A stretch of 64,000 nucleotides of DNA from Ornithodoros turicata (lineage: Eukaryota; Arthropoda; Arachnida; Ixodida; Argasidae), in the NCBI RefSeq assembly GCF_037126465.1, contig NC_088201.1:22366550-22430549 (forward strand), in the 5' to 3' direction. Both the position numbers and the translations under genes were made by a program. Numbering within the stretch: the first letter of the stretch is position 1; every line of letters starts with the position of its first letter. The notes under the pieces are model-generated. The model was not told the origin of the DNA, ran no database searches, and worked only from the letters and a program-made list of their open reading frames with translations. Of this stretch, positions 35,381-47,172 are shown piece by piece.

Positions 35381-36279
35381 CATAGGTGGGGAGTAACGCG
35401 TTACAAAGTAGTGCGTTACCGGTAACGCGTTGCATTCGAGTAGTGAAATATGGTAACGCGTTACATTTGGGAGAAAAGTAACGAGTAACGTAACGTCACT
35501 ACATTTTTGCTAACTAACGGCGTTATGCGTTACTGCGTGTTCGGGAACATTGGTTCATCGTCTAAACTTGAAAGCTTGAGCGAGGATATAGTGCCTGCAA
35601 AATACGGGAAAATCCCCGATTTTTTCTATTCATCTTCAACAATGAGAAGAAGGTCACACCGGCACCCACGAAGAACGCAAAAGAAAGGCTATTGACCTAC
35701 ACTGCTTGAGATGTCACCTTTTTTTTATCAACTCTGTTTTGTTTTGTTCACCTATGTTTACCACACTCCCTCTGGTATTTTTCGGACGAATGGGGCAAAA
35801 GCGACAGAAAAATAGCCACTGCCCTCTGAACAAGTAACAAAGTACCAAGGAATTGGCTATTTCGATTTTTACTATGGGAGATAAAAGGTCACCATCTCTA
35901 TCAACCTTCACAAGGAGCACCACTGTTCATTAGGCGTCCTCTCAGACAAACGGGCGAAGCTCTATTTTGAACATCAACTACTTCTGCGTTGCAATAAATC
36001 GGACATGTAAGTTGTGTTCATGCGTGACTTTTGGTTGTGCGCAACATTTCTTGTATTGGTTTGCGGAATGCACTTATGTAACTCAACCAAAATGGTACTT
36101 ATTATAACGACAACTGGTGAAGTAATGCAAAAGTAACGGCATTACTTATTAGAAGTAACGGCGTTAGTAACGTGTTAACTACTATCGCAACAGTAACGAA
36201 TAACGTAACGCGTTACTTTTTGAAAATGTAGTGAGTAACGGTAGTGCACTACAAAATAAAAGTAACTTCCCCACCTATG
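35381..36279. mobile_element. hAT-like non-autonomous element, copy 1
   Basis: Ends CATAGGTGGGGAGTAACG and CTTCCCCACCTATG with an exact 8-bp target duplication GTCCATCG (35373-35380 and 36280-36287). The interior repeats GTAACGCGTTAC-type motifs at both ends and has no long frame. An 8-bp duplication with CA..TG ends fits hAT (inference). Confidence 0.85.
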
Positions 36280-37221
36280 GTCCATCGCCTCATCATCCTC
36301 CCACGAGGGCGTGCTGAAAAGTTATCGGCCCAACCCACCTCCAGGTATGCGAGTGCGATCCCGTCATTTGACGGTCATAGTATATAGACTATAGACACAA
36401 AGGGCGAGACGAAGACGAAGCGAAATTGTTGGTTCTGTATAACGCGAAGCGTTCCTTCATGCTCGGGCTATCAGCAGAGCCATGTCTACTACAAGCGTGA
36501 AATTTTCAAAGGATGAACTTCGGGCTATCACGAAGTTCCTATTCATGCAAAAGAGAACTCCAATGGAAATCTATGAGTGCATGATGCAAACATTAAGTGA
36601 CGAGTGTCCATCATACTCAACCGTGAAGAAGTTGTATGCCAACTTTCAGCGTTGGGATTTTGGCACCGAAGACGCCGGAAGGACACGGAGACATGGAACG
36701 GTGTCAACACTCGAAGTTGTTGGTTGTGTCCATGACCTCATTTTGGCAGATAAGCGAATGTCGGCTTTGAAAAATTGCCGAGATCTTAGGCACATCCAGA
36801 GAACGCATTGGGTTTGCAATACACCACTTCAGAAAACCCCAGAGTGCTTAGCGCCACTTTGAGCTGTGGGAAATTGTGTTATCGGAAAGGAGCAGAAGGT
36901 CCCCAAATTGTTTCGATTTCTCCTCTCTCATCCCATTGTCCATGACGTGTCAAGGTCAGTGAAAACGAAACGTGAAGGGTCATTCTCTCTTCCTTCATGA
37001 CAGTAAGCGCCCAGGATGCAACGCGTGCGCAAGGAACGTTGGGATCTCCTGAAATTGTCTATTCACGAAGAGATGGGTATGCGGAAGCTGCCAGCCAAGT
37101 GGGTGCCCAGAGTGTTTGAATGCCGATGAGAACGCAGAATGGATGCCTCCAAGTTGATTTTGCAGCAATTTGAGCATTCTGGTGACACTTTTCCTGAGCG
37201 ACCTGTTACATATACATACAC

Positions 37222-37408
37222 AGGGTTATCGCTTCTGATTCGAAGAGAGAGGGGGGCGTACGCCTTTTTGTGCCAATTTGGATATATGATAATTGACACA
37301 AAAAGGCGTATGCCTCCCTCTCTCCACGAATCAGAAGCGACAACTCTATCATTCGTGGCAATGGTTGGCGCAGAGCGTGCTATGCGGTGAAGTTCTGTTT
37401 TTAGAGTG
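37222..37408. mobile_element. palindromic MITE, left end truncated
   Basis: Starts within the arm at GGGTTATCGCTTCTGATTCG and runs to CTGTTTTTAGAGTG then TA. Both GGCGTACGCC-type decamers are present (one as GGCGTATGCC). The first 55 bases of the left arm are absent. Confidence 0.8.
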
Positions 37409-37836
37409 TAAGACAAAATAACACTCAATGAAATGAAGGCACTCGGGTTCTCCGATGCCGAAGAAATTCAAGACTCATCGATCAGCGGGAAAGATCATGG
37501 TCACGGTTTTCTGAGACAAGGAATGTGTTTCGATGACTGACTATCCCCAGAAAGGTGAAACAGTTAATACAGCACACTACTGTAGCTTGCTCTGTGGGTT
37601 AAAGGAGGCTTTGAAAGAAAAACGGCGCAGGGAGCTACGAGAAGGCGTTCTCGTTTTGCAGGACAATGCACCGGCTCACAAGGCAGGCAAGACAATGCAA
37701 GTTCTGACTTCTAAAGGACTTGTGATTTGAATGCATTGAACATCCGCCGTACTCGCGGGATCTTTCCCTCATCGGACTATATTTTATTTCCAAATCGGAA
37801 GACAAAAGTTTGAAAGGAAAGAGACTCTCGGACATG

Positions 37837-40800
37837 CCCAAGAATTAGGGACAAAACGTAAAGCAGGCTTCACCTAAAACGGCTCCCATAGAGCCTGTGT
37901 ATTCTGGAACGAAAAGCGCGTGCTACATATTCTGCTGGCAGCGCTTTGCATTCGTTCTCTAATGGCATTTTGCCTCTGCCAAGACGAAACTTTTGAGAAT
38001 TTTTTTTGGCATCAATAGTGGCATCTTCAAGGTTCCATTCGAGTTCCAAATTTTGAACATGTAAAGGAGCCTTCAATCGCCGCAAGAACGCGTAGCGGCG
38101 AAGCCTACGTTCAGGGCCACGCGCAACCACAGGTTTGGGAAATGGCTCGCCGCAGAAGAGACTACAACAGATAAAGAAGACAAACAAGAAATAACAATAG
38201 GAGGAGCAAAGATTTGTGTGTTACTTCACGTCGTAAGGGTATAGGATATAAAAAGCTAAAAACTTGACAGCTGTTAGGAGAACTAACATCGTTGTGTGTA
38301 CATTATGGCTGTTACGAAGTCTGTTGGTATCTGCTAAACTGTGAGAAATCAAACAAAACATAAAATAAAGGTGTGGTCGGAGTGAACGGCACAACAAAAA
38401 CAACAATAAATGATGACAATGAGATGGAGTGTTTCACCGCGGAGGTGCGCACCCTACCCCACTACACGTGGAGCATTATGTGAACATGATGAAGGAAGGA
38501 TGAAAACACAAGAAAGAACTAAAATGGACAGCAGAAAATGGACCAACGACAGCTTAAGACGACATGTACTACTTTGCACAGGAAAATGTGATATCTGAGG
38601 TTCTACAATGTGCTAGGGTTGTCAAACCAAGTTTATCGAGGATAGGTTCATAATTATAGACACCAATGTGTCGGTCATAGAGAATGTCAATGACTCCAAG
38701 GGATTCAATGTTGTCATTCGGTCAATCTCTTATCTTTGAAAATTAGTGAAGCTAATTAAGTATACCATTTTAGTTAGCCATCGAACACTGATGAGACGGG
38801 CTAGGAAAGGTATCCGAGAAGCCAGGCATGTTAGGCGCCCAAACGGCACGTCCGGGGCTCTCATAAATTTTTAATAACAACTGTGGCACCTAACAAAGGA
38901 CAACCTGTATATCCTCATGTGTTTCCATACTGACTCCCGGAAGAATTCGAGGCTCCTCCGAGTAGACCGAATGTACAATCGTATTTATGATATAGCGCAC
39001 AAAAAAAGGAAACTAAAAAATGACATGGTTGCAAAATTTGAGACATACACAACTAAAACATCTGACTAAAATTCACTAACTAACCAACATTCAGTTTGAT
39101 TGTAGAAACAAGGTATTCTTAGGCACGATAGGTCTATAGGTTGAGTGAATGTTGGCGTGGATATGTCGCGGTGACGTAGATGGTGTCGTCTAGACGAAAA
39201 AATGCTGGAGGCTTGAAGGCTCGGCAGTGCAGAGAACCTACGGATACGCATGTAAGATGAGGGAAGTAGGACAACCATGCACGCACACGCATGACGCTGA
39301 ACTATAAAACCGATCTATATATTCCGAAACTCCGTGTGGCTGAACACACCGTTTGTATAGACTGCCGGTTTCGTTTCTTCTTTCTCGCTCTCTCCTTTTC
39401 CCCTTTTCTTTTCTTTTTTTTTGTGTGTGGGGAGGGGGGGGGGGGCTTATTAATACCTGAAGACAATTTATGATACAGCTATAGGATGTCAGGCTTCCTC
39501 GCGAACGCAGGAGCCTCTCTCTAGGGAGGAAAGCGCAATTGTAAAAGGCGGTCACGTGTTCCGTTTGTATTATAACACATTACTCTGCTCTCTTTTGATC
39601 ACAATAATGCTCGTTGCCTTGTGAATGTCATCTGCATTTTTTAGATACTGGAGATATGTCGTTCACCTCGAAACTGCAAAAAAAGTTTAGAAGTCACGAC
39701 TTCTGTTGTTTGAGTTTCATTTGCGATTTTGTTGCGAGTTTCTGTTCTATCTATCAAAGTATGTCAAAATAAGCACAATTTCAGACAGCGAAAAAAAAAA
39801 TAGCAAAGTAAAGAAAATATATCGTTCTGCTTTCCTGCCTTTTATTTTCCATACTTAATACAGCCAAACCCGTAGTGGCTCAAATGTATCCCTACTGCAG
39901 CCTAATGCCGCGTGCTTTTCGACAGCCGTACTCCTTGCTTTTCTTTTCGTCAGTGGAGAGGGTTCTAGATGTCTTATCAGCGTAGTTCTTCTGAAGATTT
40001 ACAATCTTGATCCAGACGTACATGCTCGCGCTTTCAGCAGACTGCTTGGGACTCTGTTGTTCGCTATCGCGTCTTTTTTCATTCGATCTTCCTTGTTTCT
40101 GTAGGTGTGAAGAAAAGTTTATTGACCGGTTGATAAGCAACTGCGTGCACCACGTAAAAGTCAGTTGTGTAGCATCGATTGCTTGTACGTATGAGTTGAA
40201 TAAATATGAATGAAGCACGCTGAACATTTGATTTACACATAAGAGTTAGTGACGTCTTCATGTTGGGAAAAACTTCGCATGGTTGCATATGCGATCACAA
40301 TGTCCTCCTTTTAACGTTGAAGCCGAAATAATCGGGGGCACTTCAAACCACGTTACTCAAGCTGTGACGCAACATTTGCCTCAGCTTGCCGTCGTCTGGA
40401 TCTTTGGACGTCGTTCCCGATTTCCGTTCTTAGCTCACCTCGCGTCATAGAGTCCACATCTAACATGCGTGACACGCGCTGGTTGGGTTCGACACATAAA
40501 CCTGGCCTCTTTCCTCTTGGGTGCCACCTTCTTCTCAGTACGTGACGTCACGTTTCTGATATCTCCTAGCCTGTAGCGCAGACTAATTTTCTTCCAACTT
40601 TAACATATTTTAGCCCATCCCATGCTGCGTCCCATTTGTTTGTTCGCCGATGATGTAGGTTCTCTAAGACACAATTTACCATTTCTAGTCCTTGGCTAGA
40701 AGGCCATCCTAGTCAGCGCTGCTGCACGTGGTTCATGGCGGCGTGATGCGAAAAAACATGTATATACGGGGTCACGCTCTACTGTCCGTACCACTTGCAT

Positions 40801-41102
40801 TTGTTTCCCAGATCTAGAAACATAGTTAGGACGTTTAACGTCTCCTGACGCAGCTCTTTCCCTGCAGTATCTTGCTCAATTCTTTTACCACACCTCTGAA
40901 AAGACCCCATAACTGTGTTAGTTCACCTCTGGTGTCCGAGGGCAGGGCTGGGGTCGCAAGGCGTGGTAGACTCTCAAGAAGTAAATCGTCATTCTTCCCT
41001 GTTAATGATGTGAATTTAGCAACTTCCGTTTTGCTGTCAATGAGCAGTCTGACGTTCGCATCAGATCCCTTTATAATCTCTGCCAGCTTTCTCACGGACG
41101 TG
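37837..41102 (+). repeat. left arm of the giant inverted repeat
   Basis: Matches 42501-45753 in inverted orientation. Examples are the frame 38410-38598 (+), identical in product to 44985-45173 (-), and 39892-40227 (-), nearly identical in product to 43367-43702 (+). It contains T/G-rich tracts around 39410-39440 that differ in length from the other arm. Confidence 0.88.
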
Positions 41103-41191
41103 TAATATATTCCTTGTATATTCCCATACAGATTATCGAATACCCTTTTAGCAATTATTCGTTCTATGGCGTACAGGCAGTCTGAAGACAT
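40835..41191 (-). pseudogene. transposon-derived protein fragment (left arm)
   Basis: Open for 118 codons, with TSVRKLAEIIKGSDANVR, EVAKFTSLTGKNDDLLL and TRGELTQLWGLFRGVV. Further along the strand, across a stop, come VTPYIHVFSHHAA and RTNKWDAAWDGLKYV. I recall VTPYxH and NKWDA blocks from uncharacterised transposon-linked animal proteins, but cannot name the family. Confidence 0.5.
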
Positions 41192-42500
41192 ATAGGAAGG
41201 CCCATCTGTTCGTACTCCCGTCGCAGACTCCCAGAATTCTCAGCCGCAGAAAATAGGGGCACAAAAGCTCTTGCATACAGGAACAATAGCAAGAACGCGC
41301 GCAGAGCGAATAAGCTTTGGCAACGTCCTAGCATACTTCCTACTCAAGACAAGACCGCAGTGCTATCAGGTCCAGTAGATATCTTGATGAACAAGGAATG
41401 ATTTCACTAGATGAAGTATGGAAGGGGAAAAAAAGTAACTAAAATCAAAGAAAACAATAAGTCGGTCGTTACTTTTGTGCACGGGTTTCGTTGATAGCTG
41501 CTGTAATCGCCCTCGCCTTTCTGTCTGTCGTGTGGTTAATGCAGAAGTCGTGATGAAGCGGGCAACTCAACAAAATACAGATAAAATAATAATTCCGCGC
41601 TTGATGCCCCGGTACGAGTACATCATGAGCCGTGCAGCAGTGGCCGGTCTGCAGCCGCTGTAAGAAAAAAAGAAAATAAAAAAAAACGAAGAGAGAGAGA
41701 GAAACTTCAGTAGTCGAGTGGCAGCGGCGAGTCCCGCAAAAGAAGCTGATTATCGCTCTTATCTCTTATCGCTCTCAAAGCATGTACGCGGAAGGTGGAC
41801 GGTTGTATTGCTGTGAGACCTACAGACTCATGTATTTATTTCCCCTGTTGGCCATGGAGGCAATACAAACGGGAGGTTAGCATTTCGTAGCATAATGTTA
41901 ACATAGCAGCATACAACCACATGAAAAAAATGTGCAGATACGTGGAGGTAAATAAACAACATGAAACATTTTGGTCAACCGGAGCAAACAATGACAACAC
42001 GTACAAAATGGAAATTGAAAAACGGCAATGCAGCGCAATGGTCATGTCAGCCAGACGCGTGAGCCTTCCTCCTTCATCTCCCCCTCTTCATCCCTTCCCC
42101 CAGCAAAGTGCCGCCAGTGTAGGCATGCAGATCGCTCCAATTTCCACGTCACCCCTCCGCCCGCAATGGTCGCATAAGCATTTCTTAAATTGTTTGGCAT
42201 CGGTAATGGAATGCATATAAGCTCTTGAATTAACGATCCTCTTAGGTATTATTATGATAATCAATTTTGTGAAACAAACACTCACAAGTTATTATTCGGC
42301 CAGTGGAAAGCAGACGCAGATGTACGGCAACATGAAAAACTCAGTGCGGCACCCCCCATTGTTCTCTATAGAACCCCGCTTCATTGTCTCTGATGTTTTG
42401 CACATGAAGATACGAATAGTCGAGCAGCTTCTTGAAAACCTACTCTGGAAATGCAGGACGTAGACACTGCTAATAGAGTGCGCGATCCAGAAGGAAAAGA
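41103..42500. other. loop of the giant inverted repeat
   Basis: 1.4 kb that is not repeated between the arms. Only short frames; a purine-rich tract at 41665-41705. No transposase motif recognised. Confidence 0.6.
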
Positions 42501-43010
42501 CACGTCCGTGAGAAAGCTGGCAGAGATTATAAAGGGATCTGGTGCGAACGTCAGACTGCTCACACAACACGGAAGTTGCTAAATTCACATCATTAACAGG
42601 AAAGGATGTCGATTTACTTCTTGATAATCTAGCACGCCTTGTGACTCCAGTTCTTTCCTCAGACACCAGAGATGAACTAGTACACTTATGTGATCTTTTT
42701 AGACGTGTGGTAAGAGAATTCGAGCAAGATACTGCAGGGAAAGATCTGCGTCAGGGGACGTTAAACGTCCTAATCATGTTTCCAGATCTGGGAAACAAAT
42801 GCAAGGGGTACGGACAGTAGAGCGTGACCCCGTATATACATGTTTTTTCGCGTCACGCCGCGATGAGCCACATGCAGCAGCGCTGACTAGGATGGCCTTC
42901 TAGCCAAGGACTAAAAAAGAAAAATTGTGTCCTAGAGAACCTACATCATCGGCGAACAAACAAATTGGACGCAGCATGGGATGGGCTAAAATATGTTAAA
43001 GTATAGAAGA
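42449..43010 (+). pseudogene. transposon-derived protein fragment (right arm)
   Basis: Counterpart of the left-arm frame. SVRKLAEIIKGSGANVR is shared, but upstream the right arm reads QDVDTANRVRDPEGKDT, unlike the left arm (KRVFDNLYGNIQGIYY). The shared downstream blocks are FTSLTGK (frameshifted), VTPYIHVFSRHAA and RTNKLDAAWDGLKYV. The frame is broken by indels and stops, so this is a relic. The boundary at TSVRK is where the arms lose identity. Confidence 0.5.
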
Positions 43011-45753
43011 AAATTCGTCTGCGCTACAGGCTAGGAGATATCAGAAACGTGACGTCATGTACTGGGAAGAAGATGACATCCAAGAGGAAAGAGGCCACGT
43101 ATAAGTGTCGAACTCAACCAGCGCGTGTCACGCATGTTAGATGTGGACTCTATGACGCGAGGTGAGGTAAGAACGGAAATCGGGAACGACGTCCAAAGAT
43201 CCAGACGAGCTGAGGCAAATGTTGCGTCACAGCTTGAGTAACGTGGCTTGGAGTGTCCCCGATTATTTTGGATTCAACGTTAAAAGGATGACATTGTGAT
43301 CGCATATGCAGCCATGCGAAGTTTTTCCCAACATGAAGACGTCACTAACTCTTATGTGTAAATCAAGTGTTCGTCGTGCTTCATTCGTATTTGTTCAACT
43401 CATATGTATTAGCAATCGATGCCACACAACTGACTTTTACGTGGTGCACGCAGTTGCTTATCAACCGGTCAATAAACTTTTCTTCACACCTACAGAAACA
43501 AGGAAGATCGAATGAAAAAAGACGCGATAGCGAACAACAGAGTCCCAAGCAGTCTGCTGAAAGCGCGAGCATGTACGTCTGGATCAAGATTGTAAATCTT
43601 CAGAAGAACTACGCTGATAAGACATCTAGAACCCTCTCCACTGACGAAAAGAAAAGCAAGGAGTACGGCTGTCGAAAAGCACGCGGCATTAGGCTGCAGT
43701 AGGGATACATTTGAGCCACTACGGGTTTGGCTGTATTAAGTATGGAAAATAAAAGGCAGGAAAGCAGAACGATATATTTTCTTTACGTTTCTATTTTTTT
43801 TTTCGTTGTCTGAAATTGTGCTTATTTTGAGAGATTTTCAGTTCAGAGATGACGACAACAGAAAGTCGCCAGATAATCGCAAATCAAACAAAAACAGCAG
43901 AAAGTCGTGATTTCTTAACTTTTTTGTAGTTTCGAGGTGAACGACATATCTACAGTGCCTAAAAAATGCAGATGACATTGACAAGGCAACTAGCAATATT
44001 GTGGTCAAAAGAGAGCAGAGTAATGTGTTGTAACACAAACCGACCACGTGACCGCCTTTGCGCTTTCCTCGCTAGAGAGGCTCCTGCGTTAGCGAGCACC
44101 CTGACATCCTATAGCTGTATCATAAATTGTCTTCAGGCATTAATAAGCCCCCCCCCCCAAAAAAAAAAGAAAATAAAAAGTAAAAAGGAGAGAGCGAGAA
44201 AGAAGAAACCAAACCGGCAGTCTATACAAACGGTGTGTTCAGCCACTCGGAGTTTCGGAATATATAGATCGGTTTTATAGTTCAGCGTCATGCGTGTGCG
44301 TGCATGGTTGTCCTACTTCCCTCATCTTACATGCGTATCTGTAGGTTCTCTGCACTGCCGAGCCTTCAGCCTTCAGCATTTTTTTCGTCTAGACGACACC
44401 ATCTACGTCACCGCGACATATCCACGCCAACATTCACTCAACTTATAGATCTATCGTGCCTCAGAATACCTTGTTTCTACAATCAAACTGAATGTTGGTT
44501 AGTTAGTCAATTTTAGTCAGATGTTTTATTTGTGTATGTCTCAAATTTTGCAACCATGTCATTTTTTTAGTTTCCTTTTTTTGTGCGCTATATCATAAAT
44601 ACGATTGTACATTCGGTCTACTCGGAGGAGCCTCGAATTCTTCCGGGAGTCAGTATGGAAACACATGAGGATATACAGGTTGTCCTTTGTTAGGTGCCAC
44701 AGTTGTTATTAAAAATTTATGAGAGCCCCGGACGTGCCGTTTGGGCGCCTAACATGCCTGGCCTCTCGGATACCTTTCCTAGCCCGTCTCATCAGTGTTC
44801 GATGGCTAACTAAAATGGTATACTTAATTAGCTTCACTAATTTTCAAAGATAAGAGATTGACCGAATGACAACATTGAATCCCTTGGAGTCATTGACATT
44901 CTCTATGACCGACACATTGGTGTCTATAATTATGAACCTATCCTCGATAAACTTGGTTTGACAACCCTAGCACATTGTAGAACCTCAGATATCACATTTT
45001 CCTGTGCAAAGTAGTACATGTCGTCTTAAGCTGTCGTTGGTCCATTTTCTGCTGTCCATTTTAGTTCTTTCTTGTGTTTTCATCCTTCCTTCATCATGTT
45101 CACATAATGCTCCACGTGTAGTGGGGTAGGGTGCGCACCTCCGCGGTGAAACACTCCATCTCATTGTCATCATTTATTGTTGTTTTTGTTGTGCCGTTCA
45201 CTCCGACCACACCTTTATTTTATGTTTTGTTTGATTTCTCACAGTTTAGCAGATACCAACAGACTTCGTAACAGCCATTATGTACACACGTTTGCTCAAC
45301 GATGTTAGTTCTCCTAACAGCTGTCAAGTTTTCAGCTTTTTATACCCATTACCTTTACCACGTGAAGTAACACACAAATCTTTGTTCCTCGTACTGTTAT
45401 TTCTTGTTTGTCTTCTTTATCTGTTGTAGTCTCTTCTGCGGCGAGCCATTTCCCAAACCTGTGGTTGCGCGTGGCCTTGAACGTAGGCTTCGCCGCTACG
45501 CGTTCGTGCGGCGATTGAAGGCTCCTTTACATGTTCAAAATTTGGAACCCGAATGGAACCTTGAAGATGCCACTATTCATGCCCAAAAAATGCTCAAAAG
45601 TTTTGTCTTGGCAGAGGCAACATGCCATTAGAGAACGAATGCAAAGCGCTGCCAGCAGAATATGTAGCACGCGCTTTTCGTTCCAAAATACACAGGCTCT
45701 ATGGGAGGCGTTTTAGGTGAAGCCTGCTTTACGTTTTGTCCCTAATTCTTGGG
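42501..45753 (-). repeat. right arm of the giant inverted repeat
   Basis: Inverted copy of 37837-41102. Differences are mostly single bases and short indels, for example a C/A run at 44151-44168 against a G run at 39431-39446. The inner border lies where CACGTCCGTGAGAAAGC stops being shared. Confidence 0.88.
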
Positions 45754-46048
45754 CATGGAGGACTTGGGGGGTGAGCATTTCGGAGAGCAGACGTTGGATT
45801 TCTTTTTTTCGAGGGTTAAAGAAGCTTCAGGAACGCTGTGCCAAGTGCGTTGAACTTCGAGGTGAATATGTCAAATTGTAATAAAGGTTTATGATTCTAG
45901 GCCACATTCTTCCTTGTCGGGCCGAGAGCTTTTCAAGACCGCCTTGTATATGTGTGTTTCACCGTTGCTACCATAGATGGAAGCGAATTGGCTAGACAAC
46001 TAACGTCGTTTAGGAACTTTCTAATTCACTTCTAGACAAGCTGTAGAG

Positions 46049-47172
46049 CATAGGCGGGGAGTAACGCGTTACAAAGTAGTGCGTTACCGGTAACGCGTTA
46101 CATTGGAGCAGTGAAATATAGTAACGCATTACACACTCTTAAAAATGAGTTTCACCGCATAGCACGCTCCTAGCCAACCATCATCTCGAATGATATTGTT
46201 ATCGGCCCTGATTTGTTGAAAACGGGAGGCGTACGCCTTTTTTGTGACACTTATGCTGGTCATAATTGTCACAAAAAAGGCGTACGCCCCCCGTTTTCAG
46301 CGAATCAGGTCAGATAACGAAATCATTCGAGATAATGGTTGGCTAGGAGCGTGCTATGCGGTGAAGTTCATTTTTAAGAGTGCATTTGGGAGAAAAGTAA
46401 TGAGTAACGTAACGTCATTACATTTTTAGCAACTAACGCGTAACGGCGTTATGCGTTACTGCGTGTTCGGGAACTTGAAAGCTTGAGCGAGGACCGTGCC
46501 TGCAGAATCCGGGAAAATCCCCGATTTTTTCTATTCATCTTCAACAATGACAAGAAGGTCACATCGACACCCACGAAGACCGCAAAAGAAGGGTTGTTGA
46601 CCTACCCTGGTTGAGGTGTCACCTTTGTTTACCACCTCTGTTTTTCACTCCCTCTGGTATTTTTCGGACGAATGGGGCAAAAGCGGCAGAAAAATAGCCT
46701 CTACCCTCTGAACAAGTAACAAAGTACCAAGGAATTGGCTGTTTGGATTTGTACTGTATGAGATAAAAGGTCACAGTCTCTATCAACCTTGACAAGGAGC
46801 ACTCACTGGTCATTAGGCGTCCTCTCAGCCCAACGAGCGATGCTCACCGATGAAAATTTTGAACATCACCGGCTTCTGCGTTGCAATAAATCGTACATGT
46901 AAGTTGCGTTCATGCGTGACCCTTGTTTGTGCCCAATATTGCTTGTATTGGTTTGCGGAATGCACTTATGTGACTCAACCAAAAATGGTACATATTATAA
47001 GGAAAACTGGTGAAATAATGCAAAAGTAACGGCATTACTTATCAGAAGTAACGGCGTTAGTAACGCGTTACCTACTACCGCAACAGTAACGAATAACGTA
47101 ACGCGTTACTTTTCGAAAAAGTAGTGAGTAACGGTAGTGCACTACAAAATAAAAGTAACTTCCCCACCTATG
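46049..47172. mobile_element. hAT-like non-autonomous element, copy 2, with MITE inside
   Basis: Ends CATAGGCGGGGAGTAACG and CTTCCCCACCTATG, exact 8-bp target duplication CTGTAGAG (46041-46048, 47173-47180). Same orientation as copy 1 (35381-36279). A palindromic MITE of the GGCGTACGCC family is inserted at 46134-46382. Confidence 0.85.
46134..46382. mobile_element. palindromic MITE
   Basis: Full-length copy with ends CACTCTTAAAAATGAG and TTTTTAAGAGTG, both decamers GGCGTACGCC present, flanked by CA instead of TA. The empty site is visible in the sister hAT-like copy (TTACATTTGGG at about 35460), which proves the borders. Confidence 0.88.

Larger units (their letters stand above)
37837..45753. 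mobile_element. 7.9 kb giant inverted-repeat (foldback) element inside mariner
   Basis: Ends are CCCAAGAATTAGGGAC and its exact complement. Both sides are flanked by CATG (37833-37836, 45754-45757), while the interrupted mariner frame needs only one CATG, so a 4-bp target duplication is implied. The left arm is about 37837-41102 and the right arm about 42501-45753, very similar over their whole length with small indels. A 1.4 kb non-repeated loop lies between. The arms carry decayed coding sequence (next entries). No known transposase was recognised, so the superfamily is open. Confidence 0.85.
36482..45881 (+). pseudogene. mariner transposase pseudogene
   Basis: An N-terminal helix-turn-helix part (36482-36862) begins MSTTSVKFSKDELRAITKF. 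The frame then breaks; LPAKWVPRVF and DASKLILQQFEHSGD follow. A MITE (37222-37408) replaces the region of the first catalytic Asp. The second catalytic block VLQDNAPAHKAGK is at 37655-37700. The gene is cut at codon SDM by a 7.9 kb element and resumes at 45758 with EDLGGEHFGEQTLDFF, then KKLQERCAKCVEL and GEYVKL before a stop; a 1-base deletion breaks the frame before KKL. An AATAAA follows the stop. Confidence 0.85.
36304..45946 (+). mobile_element. mariner transposon, disrupted by a foldback element and a MITE
   Basis: Terminal repeats contain CTGAAAAGTTATCGGCCCAAC (left, as TGAAAAGTTATCGGCCC) and, inverted, TTGAAAAGCTCTCGGCCC (right, 45916-45946, followed by TA). The transposase gene runs 36482 to about 45881 once the inserts are removed. 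The left flank TA is mutated to CA. The copy is inactive. Confidence 0.82.

Noticed and set aside
35381..47172. Composite transposon bounded by two hAT-like copies
   Set aside because: Each copy has its own perfect 8-bp target duplication, so they inserted separately.
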